A stretch of DNA of 28,011 nt. Origin: Chara braunii. Taxonomy: Eukaryota; Streptophyta; Charophyceae; Charales; Characeae. Where the stretch lies: contig BFEA01000369.1 of assembly GCA_003427395.1 (NCBI GenBank), forward strand, positions 63,739 through 91,749, written 5' to 3'. Made by a program: the position numbers and the translations under genes. The notes beneath the pieces are model-generated. The model ran no database searches. It was not told the origin of the DNA and saw nothing but the letters and a program-made list of their open reading frames with translations. Below are positions 8,661 to 18,480 of this stretch, piece by piece; within the stretch, counting starts at the first letter, position 1, and each line of letters starts with the position of its first letter.

Positions 8661-11600
8661 TATTCCAGGCTCGAAGAAAGAGTCGAGCCTAGACGGTCAC
8701 ATCGTCCTACGAGGTAGGCACCCCCGAACCTCTGAAACGGAGGAAGTACCGGTTGCTTGGGGAGGCCAAGCGGCCTGGAAGTCACCGCCCATGAGGCAAG
8801 TAGGCCGCTATATCAAGAGGCCGGGCGGAGAGCCCAACCTCATTCTTCAGTATGCAAGTTTGGCGACACGCTGCTGGAGCGCTGGCTGGAGTGGCGCTGG
8901 GTACTACAGCGCTGCTGGGAGGAAGAAGCCGGGAGCTTCCACCTTGGCTATGNTGGAGCTCTACCGGTAGGAGGAGGAGGGAGAAGGGGACCAAGGAGGA
9001 GAGTGGTAGGGTACTTATCTGGCTATGGCAGACACCATCTTCATCACCTTGTTAGGCGCTGCATCTGGAAGGCCCCAGTGGGGGTAGTGCCGCATCAAGG
9101 AAGCTCGGGGCAGAGTCAGGCGTGGCGGTTGAGTGGGCAGCGGCATAGCTGCTCGGTGATGACCTTGAAGTGGGGCAGCGACATAGTTGCTTTGAGTTGT
9201 CTTTTGGACAGGGGGCTGAAGCCATAGTAGTCCGCCATAGCCTCTGCCTGTATGTAGAGGAAGAGGAAGGGTCGCCATGGCTATGGTGGACCTCATGTTG
9301 TGCCTGCAGTAGAAGTGGGATTCGGACATTGATTCTGGTTCAGTCATTCAACATTATTATTGTTATTTCTTGTTGGAATAAGAGGGGAGGAGATAAGGAG
9401 GAAGAGATTGGTTGGCGAAGAAGAAGAGCCTTGACATTGGTCTATGCTGGAGTACATCATCTTCTTCTTCTTTCTCACTTCTTCTTCTTCTTCTTTCTCT
9501 CTCTCTCCTCTCAAGTCATTCTTTTCTTTTTGCAATTGGATGGCATTGTACTTTCAGAAGAATATATACTTCGAAATTGGCCAGGATCGTAATATATGTA
9601 TAAAAATAATAATAATAATAATAAAAAAATGAAAAATAATCATCCATTTTTTTCAAATTTTCTTAAGGTTTAGACTTGGTTTCGCCTATGATGGGGCCCG
9701 ACCCATTTTTCTGAGGTAAATGGCTCAGTCTGAGTGTGGTCTACATCTAGACCGTCATGAAAAGAGAATTTTCGAACCTTGTGTCGATCTGCATGAATTA
9801 GTCCCATTACCCACAAGAACCAGATGTTCGACATTGCCCTTGACACCCTTCGGTACGGCGGTTCGATAGTCTACTAGGTATTTAACGAGGTATGCACTGT
9901 AACATTTTCGTACTTCATTCACAAGCGTTGACGCCTCATGGTTCTTCAGCTAGCGCATGTAGCCGCCCGACTTCGTCGATGGGGGAATGCGATCGTCTAT
10001 CTCTTGAGACGGTCGTCTACCTCGACGATACGAAGATGTGGTTTGACTTGCAATTACTTTAGCTCTTCGTCGGACAGACACGCTCTTCCTGTGGTCGTTG
10101 GGTGGAAACATGCATAGTTGATGCTTGGTCTTCTTCCACCTTCATTCGACGTTGCTTACGTCGTCCTGGTTACTCGCTAACGGAAGGATTGATGTTGTTC
10201 GTATCCATGACCGCTGTTGCTTCAAGTTCTGGAGGTCAGACGGTAATGAAGTTTTATTTATTCCTCATATGTCTCCCCGTTTCCCCACCATCTTCCTCCC
10301 TTCCATGTGCTCCTATTCTACTCCATCTATAAACTCTTCCCTTTCAGAACGATAACCTGGGGGCATCCTTCCCCTGATGAGCCAATCTGACAGGTGTTGG
10401 TGAAAAAACTTTTGGGAATCCGTCTGTCAAAACCGTTTTTTGGTTTCGTCAACACTGTGGGGTTGCTTGGCCGAATTGAGAAACTTCTGCTTCTACGCTT
10501 ACTCCGCTTTCTTTCTTTCCTTTTCTTTTCTTTCGTTTTTTTTTCTCTTATTTTCTATATCTCTGGTATATTAACTCTCCTTTGAGCCCTTCTAGGCCTG
10601 GATACTGCCTAACGATTCTTCTGTTTGTAATCTGCGTTATGCTGTGTCTGTCTGGCTTACTAGGAACTGTTGAATTCTTCGGATTTGCTATAGGAGAGCG
10701 AGCGAGAAGAAGTGTGGAAGGAAGCCGACTCTATGGAACAAAGCATATTCTTCCTTGGATTGATGACCCTACTCACGCTGCTTTTATCGACGTTAGCTTT
10801 CTTGAGTTTTCTCGACGCCCTACACCAGAGGAACTCGTTTTTGTTATTTCCTTGCCTGAGGAACTATTCTAGTGTCGCGCTTCGTTCTCATAGGTGCCCA
10901 ACCCACATTTGAGAAGCGATGTCTAGATTCCCTCGCTCAGCGCCATTCCTGTTCACACTCTTTGCTTTGGCTACTATTATTGCTGTCAGTTTGTTGGTTG
11001 TTATAATGGCACGTAGTTCGCTGCAATCTTCTTTTGCGCCGCCTCCCATGTGCTTCCCTCCAGTTTTGCAACAGTGATAACCGTTCTGACTAACCCCCTC
11101 CCCTCCTTCTCCCCGTAATGGTATAGCGATCATTATCGTCTTCACAATCTTCTTTCGTGGTTATTCTGGTGTATGATTTCTCAGGGCATATCGCTATCAG
11201 TCTGTATCATCCGATATGAAGTCCCTCATATGACCACCTGAGGGAGATGGCTTCAACTTTTCGAAGTTCCCTTTGGAAATACTTTTTGGACTTTAGATGA
11301 ATGCTTAAGGCAAGGAGTGACCCATGTTCATACATTTTATGGGAGTACGAGACATGGCAAAGATATTTACTTCTAAAAACTTCTTGGTCGATTTATTATT
11401 GTTGCTCTTCTTGGAACTAGTACTAGTATTTTCATGCTATATTTTGTTCTGTCGCCGCAATCATTTATCTTGATTATGCCGTTTTGAAATCTTGTTTTAT
11501 CGGGGAATTCGATCTGGAGAGTTAGTGTTGCAGATTTCGCCTGCGGTTTCATGAGTTCTTCTTGACGAAGGATTCTCCCTCCTCTTGATATGCATATATG

Positions 11601-12414
11601 CGTATGTATGTTTTTATGAAGGAGTATTCCACATGGTGTTGTGAGCCTTTCGGATTTTTTTGAGCTAAAATAACATTTAGAGGCACCTCTTTTATCTGCA
11701 CATGTAATATCCGTCGGTGTTATCGTCAAGTTGCATGATCGATTCTTACTGAAACACTAACGGATGTCTCCTATAGCGATGATAATATGGGTTCTATTGA
11801 ATCCCTCATCAGTTGTACCGACATAAATTTTCTGGTATTTTATGAACCATTTTCTGGAGCTCAAACGCTTGGCTTTTGGTTAACAAAAAATCCCTCGATA
11901 TTCCTCTGTACAGTGAAGCTTTCAATTTTCTATATTTTCAAGATTTTTTCCTCTCTCTCTTTTGTGTACGTTTTCCCTCTCCGACTTTTTATTTCTATTT
12001 CCTCTTTATTTTGTTCCTCTTTTCTTTCTCCCCCTTCTCTTTTCTTCTCCCTTGGTCTCTCTCAACTCTTTTTTTCATTCCCAGGTGCAGTACACCGCTC
12101 TACCACCTTTCGTATTTTCATAATGAAAATGCGATCCCTGTGCATGATAAGTAGTGGGAGTCAATAAGATCGTGCTCATTTTGTTGGGTGATGTAATTTA
12201 CCTAGATCGAAAGTTTAAATCAATTGATACGATTATGTCCGCGTGGTTGGCATCTATATACACCGTGCTGATTATTATCGCAGCGAGCTGCGTTGAAAGG
12301 CGCAGTGGACACATCTCAGCATCTCACATATACACACAAAGGCAGAGCGGCGGCGAGCGGACCACGGCGGGTCGACACGGTTGGACGCAGACGCACGTGG
12401 GCACTCGATCGGAA
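8661..12414. other. no gene recognised
   Basis: The first part (to about 9.3 kb) is GC-rich and contains one ambiguous base at 8953; it may still belong to the retroelement's LTR. A TTC/CT microsatellite lies at about 9460-9515 and an AAT/A-rich tract at about 9600-9640. From about 9.9 kb to 12.2 kb the + strand is pyrimidine-rich. Short ORFs there (for example 10582-10872 and 11787-12167) are hydrophobic or low-complexity translations of CT-rich DNA without recognisable domains. Confidence 0.5.
9460..9515. repeat. TTC/CT microsatellite
   Basis: Runs of TTC followed by CT repeats on the + strand. Simple sequence; the Phe/Ser-rich ORFs that cross it are not considered coding. Confidence 0.85.
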
Positions 12415-12761
12415 ACAGTGTATATTTCCATGTTGTAGGGGTAGATTCACTCGATTTTGCTCATCACATCGATGGAACTACCCTCCCTCCCTCTCTGTCT
12501 TTCTCACTCTCTCTCTCGGACACAGTGTATATTTCTATGTTGACATGATGTTGTAGCGGTAGATTCATTAGATTTTGTTCATGCGCTCTCTCTCTCTCTC
12601 ATTTCCATGTTGTAGTGGTAGATTCATTAGATTTTGCTCATCCGCTCTCTCTCTCTCACAGTGTATATTTCCGTGTTGTAGCTGTAGATTCATTAGATTT
12701 TGCTCATCCGCTCTCTCTCTCTCTCATTTCCATGTTGTAGTTATACATTCATTAGATTTTG

Positions 12762-12790
<29 letters not shown>
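12415..12790. repeat. minisatellite of about 60-70 bp with embedded CT tracts
   Basis: Five related units start near 12415, 12521, 12601, 12658 and 12727. Each carries a core reading CATGTTGTAG, a few variable bases, then GTAGATTCATTAGATTTTGC (the last unit has diverged). Later units end in a CT run of varying length. Units 1, 2 and 4 also have CAGTGTATATTTC before the core. Unit length changes mainly through the CT tract, as expected from slippage inside a tandem array. Confidence 0.85.
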
Positions 12791-12792
<2 letters not shown>

Positions 12793-12824
12793 TCTCTCTC
12801 TCTCTTTTTTTTTTTTTTTTTTTT

Positions 12825-12862
<38 letters not shown>
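12791..12862. repeat. CT / poly-T / CA low-complexity tract
   Basis: A mixed simple-sequence run: CT repeats, about 21 T, CT repeats again, then CA repeats up to the adapter at 12863. Such a tract is a typical assembly break point. Confidence 0.95.
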
Positions 12863-12898
12863 CTGTCTCTTATACACATCTAGATGTGTATAAGAGAC
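12863..12898. other. Nextera (Tn5) mate-pair junction adapter, artefact
   Basis: Positions 12863-12881 read CTGTCTCTTATACACATCT, the 19-base Tn5 mosaic end used in Nextera libraries. Positions 12882-12898 are its reverse complement, complete except for the last two bases, which fall in the N gap. Two mosaic ends head to head form the circularisation junction of Nextera mate-pair libraries. This is library sequence left in the assembly, not genomic DNA or a natural transposon. Confidence 0.97.
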
Positions 12899-13514
12899 NN
12901 NNNNNNNNNNNNNNNNNNNNNNNNNNNNNNNNNNNNNNNNNNNNNNNNNNNNNNNNNNNNNNNNNNNNNNNNNNNNNNNNNNNNNNNNNNNNNNNNNNNN
13001 NNNNNNNNNNNNNNNNNNNNNNNNNNNNNNNNNNNNNNNNNNNNNNNNNNNNNNNNNNNNNNNNNNNNNNNNNNNNNNNNNNNNNNNNNNNNNNNNNNNN
13101 NNNNNNNNNNNNNNNNNNNNNNNNNNNNNNNNNNNNNNNNNNNNNNNNNNNNNNNNNNNNNNNNNNNNNNNNNNNNNNNNNNNNNNNNNNNNNNNNNNNN
13201 NNNNNNNNNNNNNNNNNNNNNNNNNNNNNNNNNNNNNNNNNNNNNNNNNNNNNNNNNNNNNNNNNNNNNNNNNNNNNNNNNNNNNNNNNNNNNNNNNNNN
13301 NNNNNNNNNNNNNNNNNNNNNNNNNNNNNNNNNNNNNNNNNNNNNNNNNNNNNNNNNNNNNNNNNNNNNNNNNNNNNNNNNNNNNNNNNNNNNNNNNNNN
13401 NNNNNNNNNNNNNNNNNNNNNNNNNNNNNNNNNNNNNNNNNNNNNNNNNNNNNNNNNNNNNNNNNNNNNNNNNNNNNNNNNNNNNNNNNNNNNNNNNNNN
13501 NNNNNNNNNNNNNN
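12899..13514. other. assembly gap (616 N)
   Basis: Unknown bases. The gap is flanked by CT/CA simple repeats and the adapter on the left and by (CT)n on the right, so it probably spans a microsatellite. The real length is unknown. Confidence 1.

Positions 13515-13578
<64 letters not shown>
13515..13578. repeat. (CT)n microsatellite right of the gap
   Basis: A nearly pure TC/CT run directly after the N block, ending with a few interruptions. It probably continues the CT tract on the other side of the gap. Confidence 0.95.
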
Positions 13579-13579
<1 letters not shown>

Positions 13580-13925
13580 TGTTCTCATCCCACTGCACCT
13601 TTCCCACGGCGCCCACGTTCCGCACCGTTGCTATCACAACGCTCCCGTTCCGCACCGCCTCGATTCCGGGCCCCACGTCACCTCGCCCGTCGGCCCGGTC
13701 GGCCCGCCCTCGTTCCGGCCCTGCGTTACCTCACCCGTCGGTCCTTTCTCCCCTTCGTCATGTTGTTTCGGCCCACCCCGCCCACCTCACACCGTTTCGT
13801 TCCCCGCTAGGCCGGCCCCCGCCTTGCGTCACCCGTCGGCCCGTTCTCCCCTGCGTCGTGCCTTTTTGCCCTGCCCCGCCCGCCTCGCACCGTTTCGTTC
13901 CCCGCTGGGCCCGTGGGCCCGTTCT
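13579..13925. repeat. GC-rich segment with a 98-bp direct repeat
   Basis: The sequence is cytosine-rich on the + strand. Two copies of a unit of about 98 bp begin at 13731 and 13829. Both contain TCACCCGTCGG and, about 60 bp further, CACCGTTTCGTTCCCCGCT (13790 and 13888). A more diverged partial unit seems to precede them. ORFs here read as low-complexity Pro/Arg/Ser and are not called. Confidence 0.75.
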
Positions 13926-14208
13926 GTCCAACACTGTGGTCGAGGGCTTGCATGGGTCGATCACGCAAGACCCGCTATTTCCTTTAGAGTATTATAGAAA
14001 ATGAGCACTTTCAATTCTTTGTTGTGTACTAATTGTGGCATTTTGCGAGGCCACAACCCACCCTGAGCATCCTGGGCCTCTCAGCAAGGGTGGTCACCCT
14101 AAGTGAAGGCGGGCCTGTAAATCACATGAGGCCTATTTCGTCCTCTGTCGCTAAGTGGGGCTCAAAGAGTTATACTATGTCAGTTGGTTGAATGAAACCA
14201 GACCGTTG

Positions 14209-14228
14209 TCGGGACCGGTGGGTCCCGA
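14209..14228. repeat. perfect 8-bp inverted repeat
   Basis: TCGGGACC and GGTCCCGA are perfect reverse complements separated by GGTG. The hairpin is GC-rich and stable on paper. Its role is unknown; it begins one base after a G that, with the preceding T-rich context, could resemble an LTR end, but that is speculation. Confidence 0.6.
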
Positions 14229-14782
14229 ATAACATCCCAACACTCGAGAGCCTATGTATAGCCAAATTGTGCAGGACAGAGGAATCTGGAGCAAGGAGGC
14301 AAGAGACAAAGAAGACAAAGGACTAGGCCGCCGGAAGGAATGATGCCCGGGGTTGAGAACCGCAGGGGGAAAGAACCAGCGACGGCAAGCAAGTAAGCGC
14401 GAGGACATTGGCACATTGGAACTTAGCATGAGGTCAGGAGGGCCATTGGTATTCAGCATCACAAAGGCCAAGGGGCCATTAACCTTGCAAATATGGCATG
14501 ACGAATGATAAGAGGATAGGGAAGCCGAGAGGTGGATGATCCCGGCGGTCGTTGGACGCTACAAAATAAAGGGTCAACATGGGGGCCGCCTACGACAACT
14601 AACGGGGGCCTCGGATTGGAGGCTCCGCAACCGGAGAAACCGGCGTGCGCAAGGCCCAAAAAAAGACAAGAGAGAGGGACCACCATAGGGTGGGAGACGC
14701 CAAAAGAACATGGGGCACCTTGAGGAAAGGCACCTAGGACCACGTGGGACTAAGTAAAAATAATGGTAGCCGGGACAAAATA

Positions 14783-14912
14783 TATCGGGGACCACCGGTG
14801 GGATTAAGTATCGGGGACCACCGGCAGGACTAAGTGTTGGGGACCATCGGCGGGACAAAGTGTCGGGGACCACCGACAGGACTAAGTATCGGGGACCACC
14901 AACGGGACAAGT
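14783..14912. repeat. 26-bp minisatellite, five units
   Basis: Units start at 14783, 14809, 14835, 14861 and 14887, an exact 26-bp spacing. The core is TCGGGGACCACCG followed by a GGGACTAAG-like tail with a few substitutions per unit. A more diverged unit may lie just upstream near 14738. Because 26 is not a multiple of three, ORFs through it cycle through frames. Confidence 0.93.
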
Positions 14913-15239
14913 AGTGGGACACGTGAAGGTCTCAAGAAGAAACGGCGGAGCGACACAAGGGGAAAACAATCAAAACAAAATGTACCGTCAAAATCAAGAT
15001 CTTGACGACCAAAAATATTAGCACCACTAGTGCAAGTGGTAGCAAACGGGAAGGCCAAAAGAAAAAAGAAAAAGTAAAGAAACATGAAGTGGGAGGCATG
15101 GGCGCAATCCGAAAAATCTCGGATCACCCTCCCTCAAGAAAATGGAGTCAGAAGCGACTTCATGTGAAAAATAGGCCTCCGGGAGAAAATCAGAGTAGGA
15201 GGGGCCGTTGTGGGAGATAAATAGAGGTAAAAGGAAGCT

Positions 15240-15301
15240 CCCTCCTAGAATCGAGGAGGGCAATCCAGATTGCAGAGATATGGCCCTTCGGACCATATCT
15301 C
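15240..15301. repeat. two adjacent hairpin-forming inverted repeats
   Basis: The first has arms CCCTCCT (15240-15246) and AGGAGGG (15254-15260) with a 7-base loop. The second has arms GAGATATGG (15275-15283) and CCATATCTC (15293-15301) with a 9-base loop. Both are perfect. They stand 14 bases apart in purine-rich DNA with no gene nearby; function unknown. Confidence 0.6.
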
Positions 15302-16344
15302 CACAAAGTCTGAATTAAAAAGAGAAAAATAAGAAAAAATGCAAAAAAAAGATGACCGTTTTTTTGTGAACCATAGACCTGAGATCAGATCTCATGGTGG
15401 AGAGGAACTAGCCGTTTTTTGTGGGCCAGCTCAAAACGGCCAGCTCCAGAATGAGGTGGCAGCCCAAAATGGAAAGAAACAAAAGAGGGAAAGAGACGAG
15501 AACGTGCATTTGGCCCAAAAAGAGAGTCAGATGCACCAAAAATTGAAAAAGTGAGTTTAGGGGCTCAAAGTTGAAGCAAGGGCTACTTGGGGGTGACATG
15601 AAATATTGTTGGTCTTGGATGTCAGCCAAATCCAAGGCTGAAACTGCACCGAGGCATGGGAAAATACCTCGGTCTACCAAAAATGAGGTAGAAACTGAAA
15701 AAATCGAGAAAAAGGCTCACTAGGCCATTTTCTTTCAAGTGTGGCTGCCCTTGGGCATTAGGGCCCAAGGGGGCAATATCTAAAAAATGTAAAAAGAGGC
15801 TGAAGGAGGCCAAGAGGCAATCTGAGTTGGTACCAACCACTCGGACTGGATGTACTTGGCCAAAATGAGGCTCGGGTACCTCCGGGAGGGCCTAGTGGTG
15901 GAATTTTGCCTTGGGGGTACCTCGGTTCACCTCAAGGCACATGACGAGGCCCATGGGCAGGTCGGGGTGCTGGTTCCAGCCTACATAAGATGAGGATTTA
16001 GTCCGCTATACTCACAATTGCATGAGGAGTGCCCATGCTGCTCAAGTGAGCTCATAGGAGCACTCTTTCACTTGGAGAGAGGAGAGGGGAACCCCTGCCA
16101 GTTTGGGAGCCTAGAGGAGACTGTGAGCTAATGGAGGATGCTCTAGAGGTTAGTGGTAGGGAGGCTGGCCTAAGGAGGTGATCCGCCCTAACCCCCAGGC
16201 TGTGAGGAAGGGAGAGGGGCTAGAGGGAGTCTCACTAGCCCTCCTAGGGGGGAGGACTCCATAGCCATAGTGGGAGAAGTTTGCCATAGCTTGGGTGAAG
16301 TTGAGAGAGGAAGGAGAGAAGGGTCTGAGGAAGAAGAAAACCAT

Positions 16345-16510
16345 AGCCTTCTTCTTCCTCTTCTTTTTCTTCTTCTTCCCTTTCTTCTTCTGCTGCTTCT
16401 TCTTCCTCCCTTATCTTCTTCCTCCCCCTCCTCTTCTTCCTCTTTTTCTCCTTCTTCTTCTTCTTCTCTTTCACCTCTCTCTCTTTCCCTGTCTCACTCT
16501 CTTCTTATTT
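16345..16510. repeat. TTC/CT-rich microsatellite
   Basis: Long runs of TTC, CTTC and CT on the + strand. Several overlapping ORFs cross it and read as poly-Phe, poly-Leu or poly-Ser; these are translations of simple sequence. Confidence 0.9.
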
Positions 16511-16589
16511 CCCTCTCTCCATGAGAGCTTTTCTAAGCTTAGAGTAGATGGTAGGAAGCCTTTTCACAAATAATGATATCCCCATGGGT

Positions 16590-18480
16590 TCATTCTTCAC
16601 TCCCATATGAATCGCCACTTCTCCCCTTGGGATTTCATGCATTTGGGTGAGTTAGAGTCACTATTTTCTCACTTTCTCTCCTCTTCTTCACTTACGAGCA
16701 AATCACAACTCTTGTCTTTGATCAATCTTGTGTTTTGACAATGATTATTTCTTGTTTTGTCCTTTTCTTTACTAATCGCCACTTTTCCTCTTGTGATATC
16801 ATGCATTTGATTTTACTCACTTTTCTCTTCCTTTCTCTCCTCTTCTTCACTTAGGAGCAAATCGAAACTCTTGTTTTTTATCAATCTAGTGTTTTGAGGA
16901 TGATTATCTCTTATTTTGTCATTTTCTTCACACCCATGTGAATCGTCACTTCTCCCTTGTGATGTCATGCATTTGAGTGAGTTCTACTCACTTTTCTCTT
17001 CCTTTCTCTCCTCTTTTTCACATAGGAGCAAATCGCAACTCTTGTCTTTGATCAATCTAGTGTTTTGATAATGCTTATCTCTTGTTTTGTCCTTTTCTTC
17101 ACTCCCATATGAATCGCTACGTCTCCCCTTGTGATCTCATGCATTTGAGTGAGTTCTACTCACTTTTCTCTTCCTTTCGCTCCTCTTCTTCACTTAGGAG
17201 CAAATCGCAACTCTTGTCTTTGATCAACCTAGTGTTTTGATGATGATTATCTCTTGTTTTGTCCTTTTCTTCACTCCCATGTGAATCGCCACTTTTTCCC
17301 TTATGATGTCATGCATTTGAGTGATTTCTACTCACTTTTCTCTTCCGTTCTCTCCTCTTCTTCACTTAGGAGCAAATCGCAGCTCTTGTTTTTTATCAAT
17401 CTAGTGTTTTGAGGATGATTATCTCTTATTTTGTCCTCTTCTTCACACCCATGTGAATCGCCACTTCTCCCTTGTGATGTCATGCATTTGAGTGAGTTCT
17501 ACTCACTTTTCTCTTCCTTTCTCTCCTCTTCTTCACTTTGGAGCGAATCGCAACTCTTGTTTTTTATCAATCTAGTGTTTTGAGGATGATTATCTCTTAT
17601 TTTGTCATTTTCTTCACACCCATGTGAATCGCCACTTCTCCCTTGTGATGCCATGCATTTGAGTGAGTTTTACTCATTTTTCTCTTCCTTTCTCTCCTCT
17701 TTTTCACATAGGAGCAAATCGCAATTCTTGTCTTTGATCAATCTAGTGTTTTGATAATGCTTATCTCTTGTTTTGTCCTTTTTTTCACTCCCATTTGAAT
17801 CGTCACTTCTCCCCTTGTGATCTCATGCATTTGAGTGAGTTCTACCCACTTTTCTCTTCCTTTCTCTCCTCTTCTTCACTTAGGAGCAAATCGCAACTCT
17901 TGTCTTTGATCAATCTAGTGTTTGGATGATGATTATCTCTTGTTTTATCCTTTTCTTCACTCCCATGTGAATCGTCACTTATTCCCTTGTGATGTTATGC
18001 ATTTGAGTGAGTTCTACTCACTTTTGTCTTCCTTTCTCTCCTCTTCTTCACTTAGGAGCAAATCACAACTCTTGTCTTTGATTAATTTAGTGTTTTGATG
18101 ATGATTATCTTTTGTTTTATTCTTTTCTTCACTCCCTTGTGAATCACTATTTCTCCCCTTGTGATTTCATTCATTTGGGTGAGTTAGACTCAATTTTCTC
18201 TCCATATCCCTCATCTTCTTCACTTAGGAGTAAAATCGCAACTCTTGTCTTTGATAATATAGTGTTTTGATGATGATTATCTCATGTTTTGTCCTTTTCA
18301 TCAGTCCAATGTGAATCGTCACATTTCCCCTTGTGATTTAATGCATTTGGGTGAGTTAGGCTCACCCTTTTCTCTCTTTTTATCCTCTTTTTCACTTAGG
18401 AACATATCGCAACACTTGTCCATCCTTGCACTAGTGTTTTGATTATCCCTTTCACCTACTTTGCTCAGTTTTCCACATGA
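16590..18480. repeat. 171-172-bp satellite array, about 11 monomers
   Basis: The landmark GAATCGCCACTT (or a variant) recurs at 16609, 16773, 16940, 17111, 17283, 17455, 17626, 17797, 17969, 18141 and 18313. After the first two the spacing is 171-172 bp. Each monomer has ATGCATTTG, an imperfect palindrome AGTGAG-TTCTA-CTCACT, a pyrimidine-rich block, AGGAGCAAATCGCAACTCTTG, and a GATGATTATCTCTTGTTTTG segment. End monomers are more diverged than central ones, as usual at satellite edges. The length is close to nucleosomal, as in many centromeric satellites, but location cannot be judged from sequence alone. Confidence 0.95.

Larger units (their letters stand above)
13926..16344. other. no gene recognised; purine-rich segment
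   Basis: From about 14.26 kb to 16.34 kb the + strand is strongly purine-rich. Short ORFs lack recognisable domains. The segment contains an 8-bp perfect hairpin at 14209-14228, a 26-bp minisatellite at 14783-14912 and two adjacent hairpins at 15240-15301. A TATA-like CTACATAAG lies near 15983, but no transcript can be supported. Confidence 0.5.

Noticed and set aside
10012-10029. V-V-Y-L-D-D peptide resembling an RT active site
   Set aside because: No other RT block lies around it and stops follow closely; chance match.
10582-10872. 96-codon ORF with hydrophobic N-terminus
   Set aside because: The signal-like start is encoded in pyrimidine-rich DNA and no family was recognised; not enough support for a gene.
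11373-11729. 118-codon minus-strand ORF
   Set aside because: No motif, no compositional support, and an isolated position in AT-rich DNA.
12863-12898. Natural Tn5-like transposon end
   Set aside because: Two head-to-head mosaic ends with no transposase or IS50 sequence, next to an assembly gap, are library adapter.
12700-14004. Long ORFs crossing the N gap
   Set aside because: Their length comes from unknown bases and CT repeats.
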